From the NCBI GenBank assembly GCA_032622095.1, contig CP136066.1:59798609-59862608 (forward strand): a stretch of 64,000 nt of DNA, read 5' to 3'. The stretch is from Siphonodentalium dalli. Taxonomy: Eukaryota; Mollusca; Scaphopoda; Gadilida; Siphonodentaliidae. The position numbers and the translations under genes were made by a program. The notes under the pieces are model-generated. The model was given only the letters and a program-made list of their open reading frames with translations, had not been told where the DNA came from and did no database searches. Of this stretch, positions 1-10,639 are shown piece after piece (the first letter of the stretch is position 1; each line of letters begins with the position of its first letter).

Positions 1-960
1 AGCCCCTTACTTTCCCCGCGGTAGCTTATATCATAGTAAGGATCGGGTGACAAATGGGCTCTGATTTCCCGCGCTTTTCTGACATTATGCGAGAGTGTGG
101 TTGTACCTTGCGTTAAGTAATTTTGGTGCATGGTATTTAACCATACCTTTGCATAATGTCAGAAATGGTCCAACTGAACTGATTTGCAGGCCGAGGTGAA
201 TATTATCTTCTAATAGCGGGGGGGGGGGGGGGGGGGGGGGGGTGTCCGGACACGCATGCCGGGGTGGGTGTGTTGTCGATGTGACCAACACATTTTTTTT
301 CCGCAACTCAAATTTTTTCCCTGCAAGTCGTTTTGACTGTTTTTGCAATGAGTTTAGCTTAAAATACCTTAGAATGTCAATATTAACATAAATGAAAAAT
401 TTCATGATGATCAGACAAACAGTATAGCCCTTGCTAATGGATTGAATTTTTAAATCCAAGATGGCCGCTGGCAGCCATGTTTTTTTTTTGGCCGAATGAC
501 CCCAAAATGACTCGTTCCTATTTACATGCCAATGTTAACATCCATGACAAATAGTATGCACAGAAATTTATATAGAGCTGTTTACAGTGAATTTTCTCCC
601 GCAAATCTCTGTTTTAGTATTAAAATTGGGGGGGGGGGGGGGGGGGGTGTCAAAAAACGGTCGGGGGGGAAAACAGCCGAAAACGGAACAAAATTGACGG
701 GGGGTGGGTGGGTCACAACAAGGGTCGAAAGGAAAAAATCAGCATAAGTGCCTGATAATTTTTCCGACCCACCCCCCCCCCCCCCCCCTCCGCTAAGAGT
801 TAATAAATTCTCATCTCAACCTCAAAACAATGCAATCAATGTTTTATTATATGATCTACAAATGTTTTCAAGCCCATTTGGCCTGAAAAACCTTACTGAC
901 TCGTGTATATATGTACATCATGGACCCATCAAACACACAACAATGTGACCACATATAAAC
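1..960. repeat. Gene-free dispersed-repeat sequence with G/C homopolymers
   Basis: I see no gene here. The sequence holds pure G runs at 218-242 (25 bases) and 628-647 (20 bases) and a C run at 772-788. The stretch around 455-560 (an AAGATGGCCGC motif followed by a GACTCGTTCC tract) recurs in diverged form at 34660-34870, so it belongs to a dispersed family. The part from 830 to 950 is a diverged relative of 1483-1573 and 19280-19360. Open frames crossing the G runs give polyproline or polyglycine and are artefacts. Confidence 0.6.
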
Positions 961-1019
961 AAACCATATAACAAGTTTTTTTTTTTTTAACAATATTGAA
1001 GAAAAAGTTGAAGGAGGGG

Positions 1020-1600
1020 TTCGTAAACCAGATTATTATATGACCATAAACGTTCTTCTAAAAGTCATATAGGCCTACTAAATCATATGGACAAGAAGTT
1101 GATAAATCACGATATCTACTGGATTGTGCTATATATAGCAGATTTACTGAAACTCTCTTCCAAAAATCAACGACAAATGAGTTATGTATAATCAATTTTG
1201 ATTGGCTGGTTGCAAAGCTATGCATAACGAGATTGGACAGCCAACTCTTAGGCGTGACGTAACACATATTTTGTTATTAACCACGCGCCGGGTTAATATC
1301 GTGATTTATCAACCCGACTTACTGTAGGGTTCGCGGGAGAATATTAATGATCATATAAACATATTATACATTTATTACATGGTTTCGAGGTTGACATGAG
1401 GATTTATCAACCCGAATATTAAGTTCCAAGGGTTGATAAATCCTCATGTCAACCTCGAAACCATGCAATAAGTGTTTTATTATATATATGATCTACCAGT
1501 GGTATCAAGCCCATTAGGCCTGAACGACCTCACTGACCCACGTATATATACATCCATAAAATCCACAACAATGTTTCTCGACAAGTCAAAATTTAATAAA
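1020..1600. repeat. Foldback-type dispersed element with a perfect 36-bp inverted repeat
   Basis: Bases 1378-1413 and 1430-1465 are perfect 36-bp inverted copies separated by 16 bases. The core contains GAGGTTGACATGAGGA. The flanks at 1020-1270 match, in reverse complement, 19440-19700 and 44600-44960. The right flank at 1470-1573 (tract AAGCCCATTAGGCCTGA) matches 19280-19360. This is therefore one copy of a dispersed element that also sits upstream of the TLR genes in units 2 and 3. No coding capacity is visible. Full element ends were not determined. Confidence 0.6.
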
Positions 1601-1716
1601 CAATACATGTATGATGAAAAATATTAGCAATTGTAATTCAATTGAGTATTTGTCACTAAAATCAAGCATTCTGATTGGCCGAGAGCGGCTAACTTTCGTT
1701 TTCGATTCACCGACAT

Positions 1717-1913
1717 CGGCCGCTTCAGCGTGCATCAAATCTGAATGTAGCACGGTCAAATGTAATCGGCGCAGAATGAGTAGCGAAACGAGCACACCCG
1801 CGCGTTGTTGTCTATAGATACCGTTCATCGGCGCTTCAGCGTGCATCAAATCTGAATGTGGTACGGTACAATTTGATCGGCGCAGAACGGAGTAGCGAAA
1901 CGAGCCAACCCGC
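1717..1913. repeat. Two-copy direct repeat, 110-bp offset
   Basis: Two ~86-bp copies begin near 1717 and 1828 and share GCTTCAGCGTGCATCAAATC and a GGCGCAGAA...GTAGCGAAACGAGC tract, with a few substitutions between them. The flanking ATTCTGATTGG motif recurs in reverse near 5736. Function is unknown; no tRNA-like promoter boxes were recognised. Confidence 0.6.
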
Positions 1914-2084
1914 CCCACAGGAAATGGTTACGGAGCAGTGTTCCGAGTAACGCAATGGACACACCCAATGATTTGTGCACGGTGACAACGGCGAAATGAA
2001 AGTCTCGATTCGTGTCATGAAAATGACTAAATGATACTTTTTATACATTTTTTTTGCAAATTCCTTGCTAGATTGAATTACAAT

Positions 2085-2230
2085 GGAGATAAACGTACCC
2101 TGTTTCGTTGTACATTCTGGGATTCGAGCATGAAAACAGTTTGTGAACTCGCCGGCAAGCCGGCTCGTTCACAAACTGTTTTCATGCTCGAATCCCAGAA
2201 TGTACAACGAAACAGGGTATGTTTATCTCC
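2085..2230. repeat. Long palindrome, 64-bp arms, 1 mismatch
   Basis: Arms 2085-2148 and 2167-2230 are inverted copies with a single mismatch. The 18-base centre begins TCGCCGG and ends CCGGCTC. The arms are unrelated to the other palindromes in the window, but the centre has the ACTCG...CTCG layout also seen at 7593-7689 and 33392-33515. Confidence 0.85.
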
Positions 2231-2480
2231 TAAACGTCACTACATTGTCATGAACAAACTTGCTATAATAACTCATGACGTCGCGTGATCTTGTTGTTAA
2301 CCCATCTGGCCTATTTATAGAACAACCAGGTAGATATCGTGATTTATCAACTTCTTTTGCCCATCATTTGGTATGGGACTTTTAGAAGAAAGTTTATGAT
2401 CATATAATAAGTCATATATACTTCGAAGATGGAGATGTCTCCCTGGTATTAAATGCTTAACCCTTTACCCAACAGAACGG
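2231..2480. repeat. Partial copy of the dispersed element seen at 1020-1600
   Basis: The tract containing TAGATATCGTGATTTATCAA and CTTTTAGAAGAA...TTTATGATCATATAATAA is shared with 19460-19560 and 44640-44720, and in reverse with 1020-1120. This copy ends without the GAGGTTGACATGAGG palindrome. No gene is visible. Confidence 0.55.
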
Positions 2481-2743
2481 CCCTGTGCCAACGCATTCTC
2501 TTATATATGCGAGTCGACCATAGGTCGCCTCGCATATATAAGAGAATGCATTGGCTTAACACATATTAAAAATGATAAAATTGTCAAAGAATTTAGAAAA
2601 ATATTATAAAAATTGTAAAGAATGTAAGAAAAATGGTAAAAAGTGTTAAAAAAAGATTTTTTTTTTATGCCAATGCATTCTCTGATATATGCGAGGCGAC
2701 CTATGGTCGACTCGCATATATAAGAGAATGCATTGGCACAGGG
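2481..2743. repeat. Nested palindromes: two hairpins that are inverted copies of each other
   Basis: A 69-bp hairpin at 2487-2555 (27-bp arms, core GCATTCTCTTATATATGCGA) is repeated in inverted orientation at 2669-2737. An outer CCCTGTGCC / GGCACAGGG pair closes the whole structure. The ~110-bp spacer is A-rich and has no coding capacity. A diverged single hairpin of the same family lies at 31873-31936. Confidence 0.8.
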
Positions 2744-2989
2744 CATAACTGTAACCATCACAATGTGGTCAATGAACCGGTTCCAATGATATCCATATTT
2801 GTATGGTGTTATTGAGACAGACCGAAGATATTTTAGGCTGTTGAAGCTTTATTTGGGCGTTTTTGGCGGTTTGTTGGATAAAGGGTTAATAAAGCCATAG
2901 AGTCCGAACGCAACTAAATCGAGCTATCTGCTGATTATATATTCATACGACGCCCCATGGACTATATTTATACCCCCTTTTAAAAAAAC
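2744..2989. other. Gene-free spacer
   Basis: Short unique-looking sequence between the nested palindrome and the tandem array. I see no gene, repeat or structured element in it. Confidence 0.5.
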
Positions 2990-4190
2990 AGTCATAACTT
3001 GAACAGTAGTGCTCGGATCGCAATGAAATTAGGTACGGATGTTCACTACTAGATGGAGGGTTCCATCGGTTTGATCGGATTTTCCATTCTTGAGTTATTC
3101 ATCTTTGTTTATCTGGAAATATTGGCTTTTTGGTCCATCTGGTGTCTGTTCATGTCATAACTTCAACAGTTGTACTGGGATCTCAATGAAATTTGGTATG
3201 GATGTTCACTACTCTGAGGACATTAAAAATTGGGTTCCATCGTTTTGTTCGGATTTTCCATTCTAGAGTTAATATACATCTTTGTTTATCTGGAAATGTT
3301 GGATTTTTGGCCCGTCTGGTGCCAGTTGTACTGGGATCTCAGTGAAATTTGGTATGGATGTTCACTACTATGAGGACATTAAAAAGTGGGTTCCATCGAT
3401 TTGTTCGGATTTTCCATTCTAGAGTTATACATCTTTGTTTATCTGGAAATGTTGGCTTTTTGGTCCGTCTTGTGCCTGTTCATGCCGTAACTTCAACAGT
3501 TGTACTGGGATCTCAATGAAATTTGGTATGGATGTTCACTACTGTGATGACATTAAAAATTGGGTTCCATCGTTTTGTTCTGATTTTCCATTCTAGAGTC
3601 ATACATCTTTGTTTATCTGGAAATGTTGGATTTTTGGTTCGTCTTGTGCCTGTTCATGTCGTAACTTCAACAGTTGTACTGGGATCTCAATGAAATTTGG
3701 TATGGATGTTCACTACTGTGATGAAATTAAAAATTGGGTTCCATCGTTTTGTTCGGATTTTCCATTCTAGAGTTATACATCTTTGTTTATCCGGAAATGT
3801 TGGATTTTTGGTCCGTCTTGTTCCTGTTCATGTCGTAACTTCAACAGTTGTGCTGGGATCTCAATGCAATTTGGTATGGATGTTCACTACTATGAGGATA
3901 TTCAATAGAGGGTTCTATTGTTTTGTTCCGCTTTTCCATTCTAGAGTTATTCATCTTTGTTTATTTGGAAATGTTGGCTGTTTGGTCCATCCGATGTCTG
4001 TTCAGGTCATAACTTGAACAGTATATGCTCGGATCTCAATGATATTTTGTATGGATGTTCACCACTATGAGGACATTTAATGGCACGTTCAACTTTTGTT
4101 TTGGTTTTTTGATCTAAAGTTATTCATCTTTGTTTATATTAAAATGCTGGTTTTTGGGTCCATCTGTCTGAGTATAGCAGTCATAAGTTA
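2990..4190. repeat. Tandem array, period about 174 bp, seven copies
   Basis: Unit starts (GTCATAACTT or GTCGTAACTT) fall near 2990, 3154, 3325 (partial), 3484, 3658, 3832 and 4006. Each unit runs through ATGAAATTTGGTATGGATG and TTCACTACTATGAGGACATT and ends in CATCTTTGTTTATCTGGAAA. The outer copies are more diverged than the inner ones, as expected of a tandem array. A 106-codon open frame inside it only repeats the array. Confidence 0.8.
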
Positions 4191-4798
4191 TAGATATGCC
4201 CACACTAGGCGGTATGCCACAAGGGGGTATGCACCGGACGACAGTCCATCTCTTGTTAAATTTATTATCCATCCCTTAACTAACACTCTTTCCGATTGGG
4301 CAAAAGCCGCCACGTTATAATCCGGGAAATCCCAAATGTCATATTGGACTCCCAAGTGTGCAATATGACTTTTATTATCGGGACTCTGTGACGTCACGAA
4401 TTAACTCTATTGCGAAATGAATCGGTGAAATTGTGATGCGCGCGCAACACTGGTGAATTTAGCAGACGTTTCACTTCCGCGGTGAGTTTTTTTTTCACTT
4501 CCGATTTTACTGTTCCAAATCATGCTTTCTGTTGACCAAAATACAGGCTTTTATAGAGAATTAACTGCCGACAAATACCAAAAATAACCACAAAAGTTTT
4601 ATTCCCAAAATTTGGATAAACATACAGATGGATAATAAAAATGTCATTACTTGCGCCAGTCCATGCTGGACGCAAGTAATGTTTTCGGTTCGGATCTTTG
4701 TCTGTCCTTCCGCGAACATGTTACGTCATACCGGAAGTACATACTGTAAAAAAATGAACACGCGCTAATATGAAATGGTTGCATCAATTGTAATTTAA
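4191..4798. other. Gene-free stretch with a short hairpin (4334-4373)
   Basis: No gene is visible. Bases 4334-4346 and 4361-4373 form an inverted repeat around GGACTCCCAAGTGTG. The same AGTCATATTGGACTC motif forms the inner part of the larger hairpin at 7593-7689. Confidence 0.45.
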
Positions 4799-5267
4799 AG
4801 GTACTCAACCCGTAAAGAGGGTCCCCATCTCAACAGATTCCAACAACAACAATCCGATCAGAGGGTCCTATATTACTATTTCTTTGGCTTTGGGGGTAAA
4901 AAATATTTGATTCGAGTCGAGGAACCCATCAAACAAAGCTCAGAGTTATTAGATATTGATTTTTGAAATTTCTTATTAACTCGAGATGAGTACTAATAAC
5001 TGCCGTAATCTGCTCTGGATGTGTACTCCAAATCTATTAAAACAGACAAGGATGGATAACTCTAAAATCAAGTGGTAATTTTAACGCAATTTTGACTGAG
5101 TTCTGGGCCAGATAGTATTCCCGATAATGAAAAATAATAGATTTCTAAAATCGATATCTAACAAATCTGAGCTTTGATGGGTGACTTCCTCGACTCGAAT
5201 CAAATATGTTTGACCCCCGAAGCCATTGAAATAGTAATTGAGAGGAGTTTTATCGGATTGAGTACCT
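4799..5267. mobile_element. TTAA-flanked MITE, copy A
   Basis: This 469-bp non-coding element begins AGGTACTCAA and ends TTGAGTACCT, and is flanked on both sides by TTAA (4795-4798 and 5268-5271). Its termini are long inverted repeats that include ACTATTTCTTTGGCTT and TTTGATTCGAGTCGAGGAA. Two further copies lie at 61730-62118 and 62388-62875, where paralogous empty sites confirm TTAA as the target duplication. TTAA targeting is known for piggyBac and Kolobok transposons; which of them mobilised this family is not decided here. Confidence 0.8.
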
Positions 5268-5271
5268 TTAA

Positions 5272-5432
5272 ATAAGGATTAACTGTCATGTGGACTGTTT
5301 TTATGGAGATGTAACGGTGAGGTAAGTGGACATAACTTGTGTAAAACCCGAAGGGTTTTACATACAAGTTATGACCACTTACCTCACCGTTACATCTCCA
5401 TAAAAATAGTCCACATGGCAGTTAATCCTTAT
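5272..5432. repeat. Long near-perfect palindrome directly beside MITE copy A
   Basis: The 161-bp palindrome has ~80-bp arms and almost no loop (centre AAACCCGAAGGGTTT). It begins at the base after the TTAA duplication of the MITE. The arms share GTGAGGTAAGTGG / CCACTTACCTCAC and differ at only a few positions, so it is probably young. Confidence 0.8.
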
Positions 5433-7592
5433 ATTTATATACATTTAGCGAGTAAGCCACTTTTGTAAATATATTTAAATCGAAAAGTGTATCGTGACAA
5501 GATCAGCCCAAAATACCCAATAGCACCCTTGCCAAAAGTTAATAGGAACAATTTCTCTTCATATTGAAACCCGATGATGTATTAAGTCAATCCTGCGCGA
5601 GTCCAAATGCGCCCAAAACATTACGCGTTCGTCTTTCCAAACCTAATGACGTATCGATGGTGTTATTAGCTTGGTGTTATGAGGCGTTGCGCATTCACCG
5701 AGAAATAACTGCAACTAGCCACGTGGGCGCCGACCAATCAGAATGCTGGATTTAGTGATGACAACACTTAGTGTGTAAATATATCCACATATATACTTAA
5801 TTTGCATTGTTATCTGGTTTTATTTTGGTAATAAATCGTTCATAAATGAACAATATTGAAAACAAAAATTTCAAAAACTTCAAAAACTTCACAAATTTCA
5901 CAAATTTCAAAAAACTTAGTAATTTTTATAGGCGCCAAATTACCATCCAAGACGTATACCCTTATAAACTGCGGGTCTGTCCTAGTAACGCGCACGTCAA
6001 CGCGTTTGAAGTTTTTGAAGTTTTCAATGCGAATGTCACTTTAACATTATCCCACAGTGAGTGCCTAGTGTCACTTTAACATTCATCCATAGTGAGTGCC
6101 TTGTGTCACTTTAACAATCATCCCCCGTGATTATTTTTCATAATAATAAATAGTGTTTATAAAGTGTGTCTGGAAAATCAACACTTTGTGTGTTTATTAT
6201 AAAACGCTATGACATGTTTTAATATAAACACTAGTGTTTATTCATGTCCCTTTAATATTCAAATACTGAGTGCATTTTGTCCCTTTAATATTCAGGGCGG
6301 AAGCTGCCCATCGTTCATCGAGGTCATCACGTGATATACATGTAGATAATACATCGTTCACATGGAGAGACTTCGTTCAGCGAGCGCAGTGTGTCACTTT
6401 AACATTCAAGACTGAAGCTATCCCCATCAAGGTCCTCACGTAATATACATGTAGATAATACACCATGCATCGGAGTGGCCTAAATCTGATAGTTGGTTAA
6501 CAGGTAAAAAACACTACCAATATGTCTCACCTGTAATTAGATCGGATAGAGTTATCGTTCCTAATATGCAGCCAACTGGGGTCCATATCATCATAACAGG
6601 GATATTATGTCCGTACACACAACTATTTCAGCGATGGATGAACAGAGATTTGATATCTAGATTTTTGTTATCGATCTCTCAAACGAGGGGCCAGCACCCG
6701 TGGTTCAAACTGTTGGCAAGACACCACACAACATGCCAAATGTGTGATGGGCGCAAGTATAGGCAGCTCCAGTGAGTGCATTCTAGTTATACAATGTTGT
6801 GTACAGTATGAGTTTTTCTTGTACTCAGGTACGTGGCTAGATGGTCTTCGTTGGGGGGGGGGGTCCACCTTGGGGAAATTCCAACTGCACCCCCTCTTGA
6901 ATTAGACCAATCACAAGTTTTGCATAATTCCATTTGCACACCCCCCCCCCCCTCTTGCACATCAGTGCTCAGGCCTAATATCCTATATATTCCCGGTATG
7001 AGAACATTAAAATATTTTAACCTGAAAAATTGCATAAATCCTAACATCTAGTGGTCTAACTCCAGACAAATGCACACGGCTACGGACAAAAGATCAGGAC
7101 AAACCGGCTGACCATGGTTATTCGACTCGGTGCGAGAACATTTTGAAAACTATACAAGAAAATCACAAATCCTAGCATCTAGACTTGCCTCAACTGAAGC
7201 TTTCCTAGTGTTGGACATTTCAAACCTCATGCTTCCTCTCAGATAGGAAACTTCTCCAACCGATGACCATTTCAGTCCACAAGTTGAACCAAGGGGGTGG
7301 GAACAGGACACAAGCTTTCCAAGTGTTGGAAATTTACAACCTGTCATCCTCATAAGGTTGGAATTTTCCAACTAATGATCATTTCAGTCCAAAATTTTGA
7401 CAAAAAAAATAGGAAAATATGCAAATATTGGTCCAAAAACAATTAATTCCCCCCAATTAATTGTTTGAAAATCAAACTACAAGAACATTTTCAACCTATT
7501 GTTGGTGTGAAATTTCCAACTAATGTTTTGGCAGGTATGAAATTTCCAATTGTTGAAAATTTTGAACAAACCCCCCTGTCGCCACGTCTCTG
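5433..7592. other. Gene-free region with small local repeats
   Basis: No gene is supported. Visible structure: a 35-bp direct repeat starting TGTCACTTTAACA at 6034, 6069 and 6104; a diverged pair of tracts sharing ATATACATGTAGATAATACA near 6333 and 6440; a G run at 6853-6863 and a C run at 6941-6952; and two copies of a ~125-bp tract (core GCTTTCC...GTGTTGGA...CATTTCAGTCCA) at about 7196-7390. Confidence 0.5.
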
Positions 7593-7689
7593 CTTGTACT
7601 CGTCCAGGTTGTGTTGAAAAGTCATATTGGACTCGACACTGCGTGTCTCGTACAATATGACTTTTCATCACAACCTGGACTCGTACAAG
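7593..7689. repeat. Hairpin, 37-bp arms, loop GACTCG...CTCGTA
   Basis: Arms 7593-7629 and 7653-7689 match inverted at 34 of 37 positions. The inner arm (AAAAGTCATATTG) resembles the hairpin at 4334-4373. The loop begins GACTCG and ends CTCGTA, and the outer arm itself contains GTACTCGTCC. It lies about 120 bp outside the start of the TLR duplication unit. Confidence 0.75.
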
Positions 7690-8022
7690 AAAAACACGCA
7701 CTGTATACACAGCATTGTCTAATAACTTTGTATAGTATTTGTGCCGAATCATGACGTTTCAATTGACTTTAGTTTAATCTTGAATTCATTATAGAGCACA
7801 TGTGCACTGCTAACAAAGGGGAATACCCTTTTGGTTTGTCAATACTGTCATGTTCTTTGTGTTGTATGGAGGTTGTATGTAGGATATATCTCCGAGTTTC
7901 TGCATATAGCTTTATTATTAAGTTATTCTATCGGTAGGACGTTGGGCCGGGTTTATTTACAAACGATTGAAATAACCAAGAACTGCGTGTTGCGCTATAG
8001 ATATCTGGTTCTTATAGAGTAG

Positions 8023-8029
8023 TATATAA
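8023..8029 (+). promoter_or_regulatory. Candidate TATA box of TLR copy 1
   Basis: TATATAA lies 265 bp upstream of the conserved ATG and is preserved in both other units at the same relative place (21230, 46447). Conservation is weak evidence because the whole flank is duplicated; no transcript start is known. Confidence 0.3.
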
Positions 8030-8293
8030 CGATTGAGCTTCAAGGAACCAAAGATATACAGCGTGGGATCGTACTCCAGCTTAAAACAACGCTAGGAACA
8101 TAATCTCTATTTCGTTAGGAATTTCCTTCTTTACTTTTGGTATGTGTTTTAACCAAAGTGATTCTCCTGTGTCGATGTATGTTGCACTGTTAAAACTTGC
8201 GGTATATTTGTTGAAGATATACCAGATCTATACATGGTGTTATAATATTCCTTAATATACATGCAAGGAACTGTAAAGTACCCTGAATCGACG

Positions 8294-10639
8294 ATGGATA
8301 CAAACTTTCGTTTTAAATTTTGTAATGATGGAAGTCCATTTATTTCTTCGTTTGTCGTCATGTTCTTTGTTGTTCTTTTCCCACATGAGACATGGTTATC
8401 GCTATCCTGTTCCGAACAGTGTGTCTGTAACCAGATTTCTGGCAAGCTTTTGGTAAATTGCGAAAAACATGTAAATGGATCGATTACAGCCATTGAAGTG
8501 CCTGCCGGGATACACGCTGTAGATGTATTTCTCGGCCCGAGATACGAGGCTGGTAGTAATGTTGATAATTTGTTCAAAGATACTTCCTGGGAGTCAGTTG
8601 AAGATTTTGGACTGTATCCTACGTGGCAAGCAACCCTACTTGTTAATGGTAAGACATTCCAACACCTCACCAACGTACGGCGAGCAACAATTGCTCATGT
8701 TAATCCACCAATTTGGGAACAGAACGCATTACAACATTTTAATAAGCTCGAAGAACTTAACGTTAGCAATAGTAATGATCTGCGATTCGATGACGCTGCG
8801 GATCTTCTTCAACATATATACCACACCCCTCTGGTTCACTTGAACCTGAGTATGACAAACAATTGGAGAGGATCAATGGCAGGCGCTTTCGTCAGTTTGA
8901 AATTCTTACAGACTTTAATGGAATTCAGTTTGAAAGTATTGGATATATCCCGCACTGGAATACTCTTGATAAACAAGGCTTATGTACATGTAGCTCGGGA
9001 TTATGGCAATCGTTCTATATTTCACAGCTTGGAAGTTCTGTACTTATCGGATGTATACATAACAACATACGGAGGGGATTCTAGTTGGAAAAGTATTGAG
9101 GTGTTCGGAGATGTTCCTTCTCTGAAGAAGTTAGTATCCAGGCAGATTAGAATGTCCAGATATATGCTAGAATCGAATAAAAGTTGCCAAGAAGAAAGCC
9201 GTTGGATTTCGTGCGACGGTAATATATTATCAATTCCTGAAAATTTAACTGAAATCATAATCGAAGATAATACTTTTATACCACCATGCTTTTTACATTA
9301 TCCGTGTCCAGCATGGAGTCCGTATAATTCCATACAAATGATTTCTCTGAAGAACACAGGAATAGAACGGTTTGAACTGGAACTATTTCGAATGTTTATC
9401 AAATTGCGAGAATTAGATGTCAGAAATAATAACATAACATATTTCACACCAACTGTATTTAAAAATCTGGAACATCTGAGGGTCGTTAAGCTTGGAGGAA
9501 ATCAGATCGGAACAAGCCCAAACTTTCCCTTGGTCGAAATATTTTCATATACGGAAAACCTTGAATTTATTGACATCTCACGAAACCATCTAAAAAGTGT
9601 ACCCAGCGACATGTTCACGAAAAACGCCCAATTGCGCGTGATTGATCTTTCCAGCAATGAACTGGGCGAGTTCACTCTGAAGATTAGTCACATGATAAAT
9701 CTAGAGTTACTGGACTTGAAAAACAATCATATCAAGTTTATCGCCGACAATTCTTTGAAAGATATACATGCACTCTTGTTTCTTGAGAGGAATCGTAGTT
9801 TCGTGAATTTACTTCGAAATTCGTTTATTTGTTCGTGTGAACACTTAGAATTCATCGGTCAACTTAAGAACATCAAAGGTGCACTCGTTGATCCAGAAAC
9901 TTATGAATGTGACATGAATTCGGAACATCGGAAGCTCCTTGAGGTACACCAAGATGATATCCAGTTTCTGTGTTATGCTCTTTTGCTTAAAATATCTCTA
10001 TCGTGTGCTGGTGTGGTACTTGTCGGTATCATAGTTGGTGTCGTTTGTTACAAGAAACGACTGCTATTTTTGAAATTGAAAGTGAAGTTCCGATTTTGGC
10101 GATACAGGAACAAGCGAGTGGACGCAACAGATAGGGTCTTCGTTGCTTATTGTGCAAAAGACAAAGACTTCGCGTTAAAACTGTTTAATAAGCTCAACCC
10201 TGACCTTCAACGGTTGATTCAGACGGAGGGGGACGTACTTTATATAAACGATAAGCATTTCAAAGTTCCGGGCTACATTGACGAGGAGATTGTAAGAGGA
10301 ATTCGATCTTGTCGGTGCACCATACCGATTATAAGTGAAAACTTTGTTAAAAGCACATGGGCCAATTTAGAAACTTCTTTCACTTGGGCAGAAAAGAAGC
10401 CGATTTTACCAGTTTTCTTGGATAAGATGAAGCAGAGAGATCTTCCAGGCGTGTTGGGTTACTATTACGACAAAAAGACGAGATTACTGTACACTGGCGA
10501 CGCGGCAAAAGATGAAATGTTTTGGCAGACGCTTTTGGTGGGAATAGCAGACGTGTTAAATAAACGACGGGAGTTAGACGTATTAACGAGATGCCGGGAT
10601 ACCGATGCTGTTGTGCCAACTGATTCTGGAAAGAACTGA
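8294..10639 (+). CDS. Toll-like receptor, copy 1 (C-terminally altered)
   Basis: Single-exon type I membrane receptor of 781 residues: signal peptide, Cys-rich N-terminal LRR cap, central leucine-rich repeats, C-terminal LRR cap (CxC...C...C), one transmembrane helix and a TIR domain with all three boxes (RVFVAY near 614, VPG in the BB loop near 658, FW near 743). By family knowledge it should sense microbial or damage ligands outside the cell and recruit TIR adaptors inside. I start at 8294 because the upstream in-frame ATG (8261) is followed at once by a stop in the other two copies. An 11-bp deletion after the PTDS codons shifts the frame, replacing 22 residues with GKN; a ~90-bp deletion follows in the 3' flank. 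The TIR domain is untouched, so the protein is probably functional. It differs from copy 2 at four TIR positions (637, 640, 656, 668). Confidence 0.93.
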   Translation: MDTNFRFKFCNDGSPFISSFVVMFFVVLFPHETWLSLSCSEQCVCNQISGKLLVNCEKHVNGSITAIEVPAGIHAVDVFLGPRYEAGSNVDNLFKDTSWESVEDFGLYPTWQATLLVNGKTFQHLTNVRRATIAHVNPPIWEQNALQHFNKLEELNVSNSNDLRFDDAADLLQHIYHTPLVHLNLSMTNNWRGSMAGAFVSLKFLQTLMEFSLKVLDISRTGILLINKAYVHVARDYGNRSIFHSLEVLYLSDVYITTYGGDSSWKSIEVFGDVPSLKKLVSRQIRMSRYMLESNKSCQEESRWISCDGNILSIPENLTEIIIEDNTFIPPCFLHYPCPAWSPYNSIQMISLKNTGIERFELELFRMFIKLRELDVRNNNITYFTPTVFKNLEHLRVVKLGGNQIGTSPNFPLVEIFSYTENLEFIDISRNHLKSVPSDMFTKNAQLRVIDLSSNELGEFTLKISHMINLELLDLKNNHIKFIADNSLKDIHALLFLERNRSFVNLLRNSFICSCEHLEFIGQLKNIKGALVDPETYECDMNSEHRKLLEVHQDDIQFLCYALLLKISLSCAGVVLVGIIVGVVCYKKRLLFLKLKVKFRFWRYRNKRVDATDRVFVAYCAKDKDFALKLFNKLNPDLQRLIQTEGDVLYINDKHFKVPGYIDEEIVRGIRSCRCTIPIISENFVKSTWANLETSFTWAEKKPILPVFLDKMKQRDLPGVLGYYYDKKTRLLYTGDAAKDEMFWQTLLVGIADVLNKRRELDVLTRCRDTDAVVPTDSGKN

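Noticed and set aside
85-459. 124-codon minus-strand frame with a run of prolines
   Set aside because: The prolines come from the 25-base G run; the rest resembles no protein and overlaps a dispersed repeat.
8261-8293. Upstream ATG of TLR copy 1 as the true start
   Set aside because: In copies 2 and 3 the same ATG is followed immediately by TAA, and the hydrophobic signal peptide follows the ATG at 8294.
8149-8673. Antisense 174-codon frame over the 5' part of TLR copy 1, repeated at 21356-21880 and 46573-47097
   Set aside because: It is preserved in all copies only because the sense gene is; no domain, and it ends inside the upstream flank.
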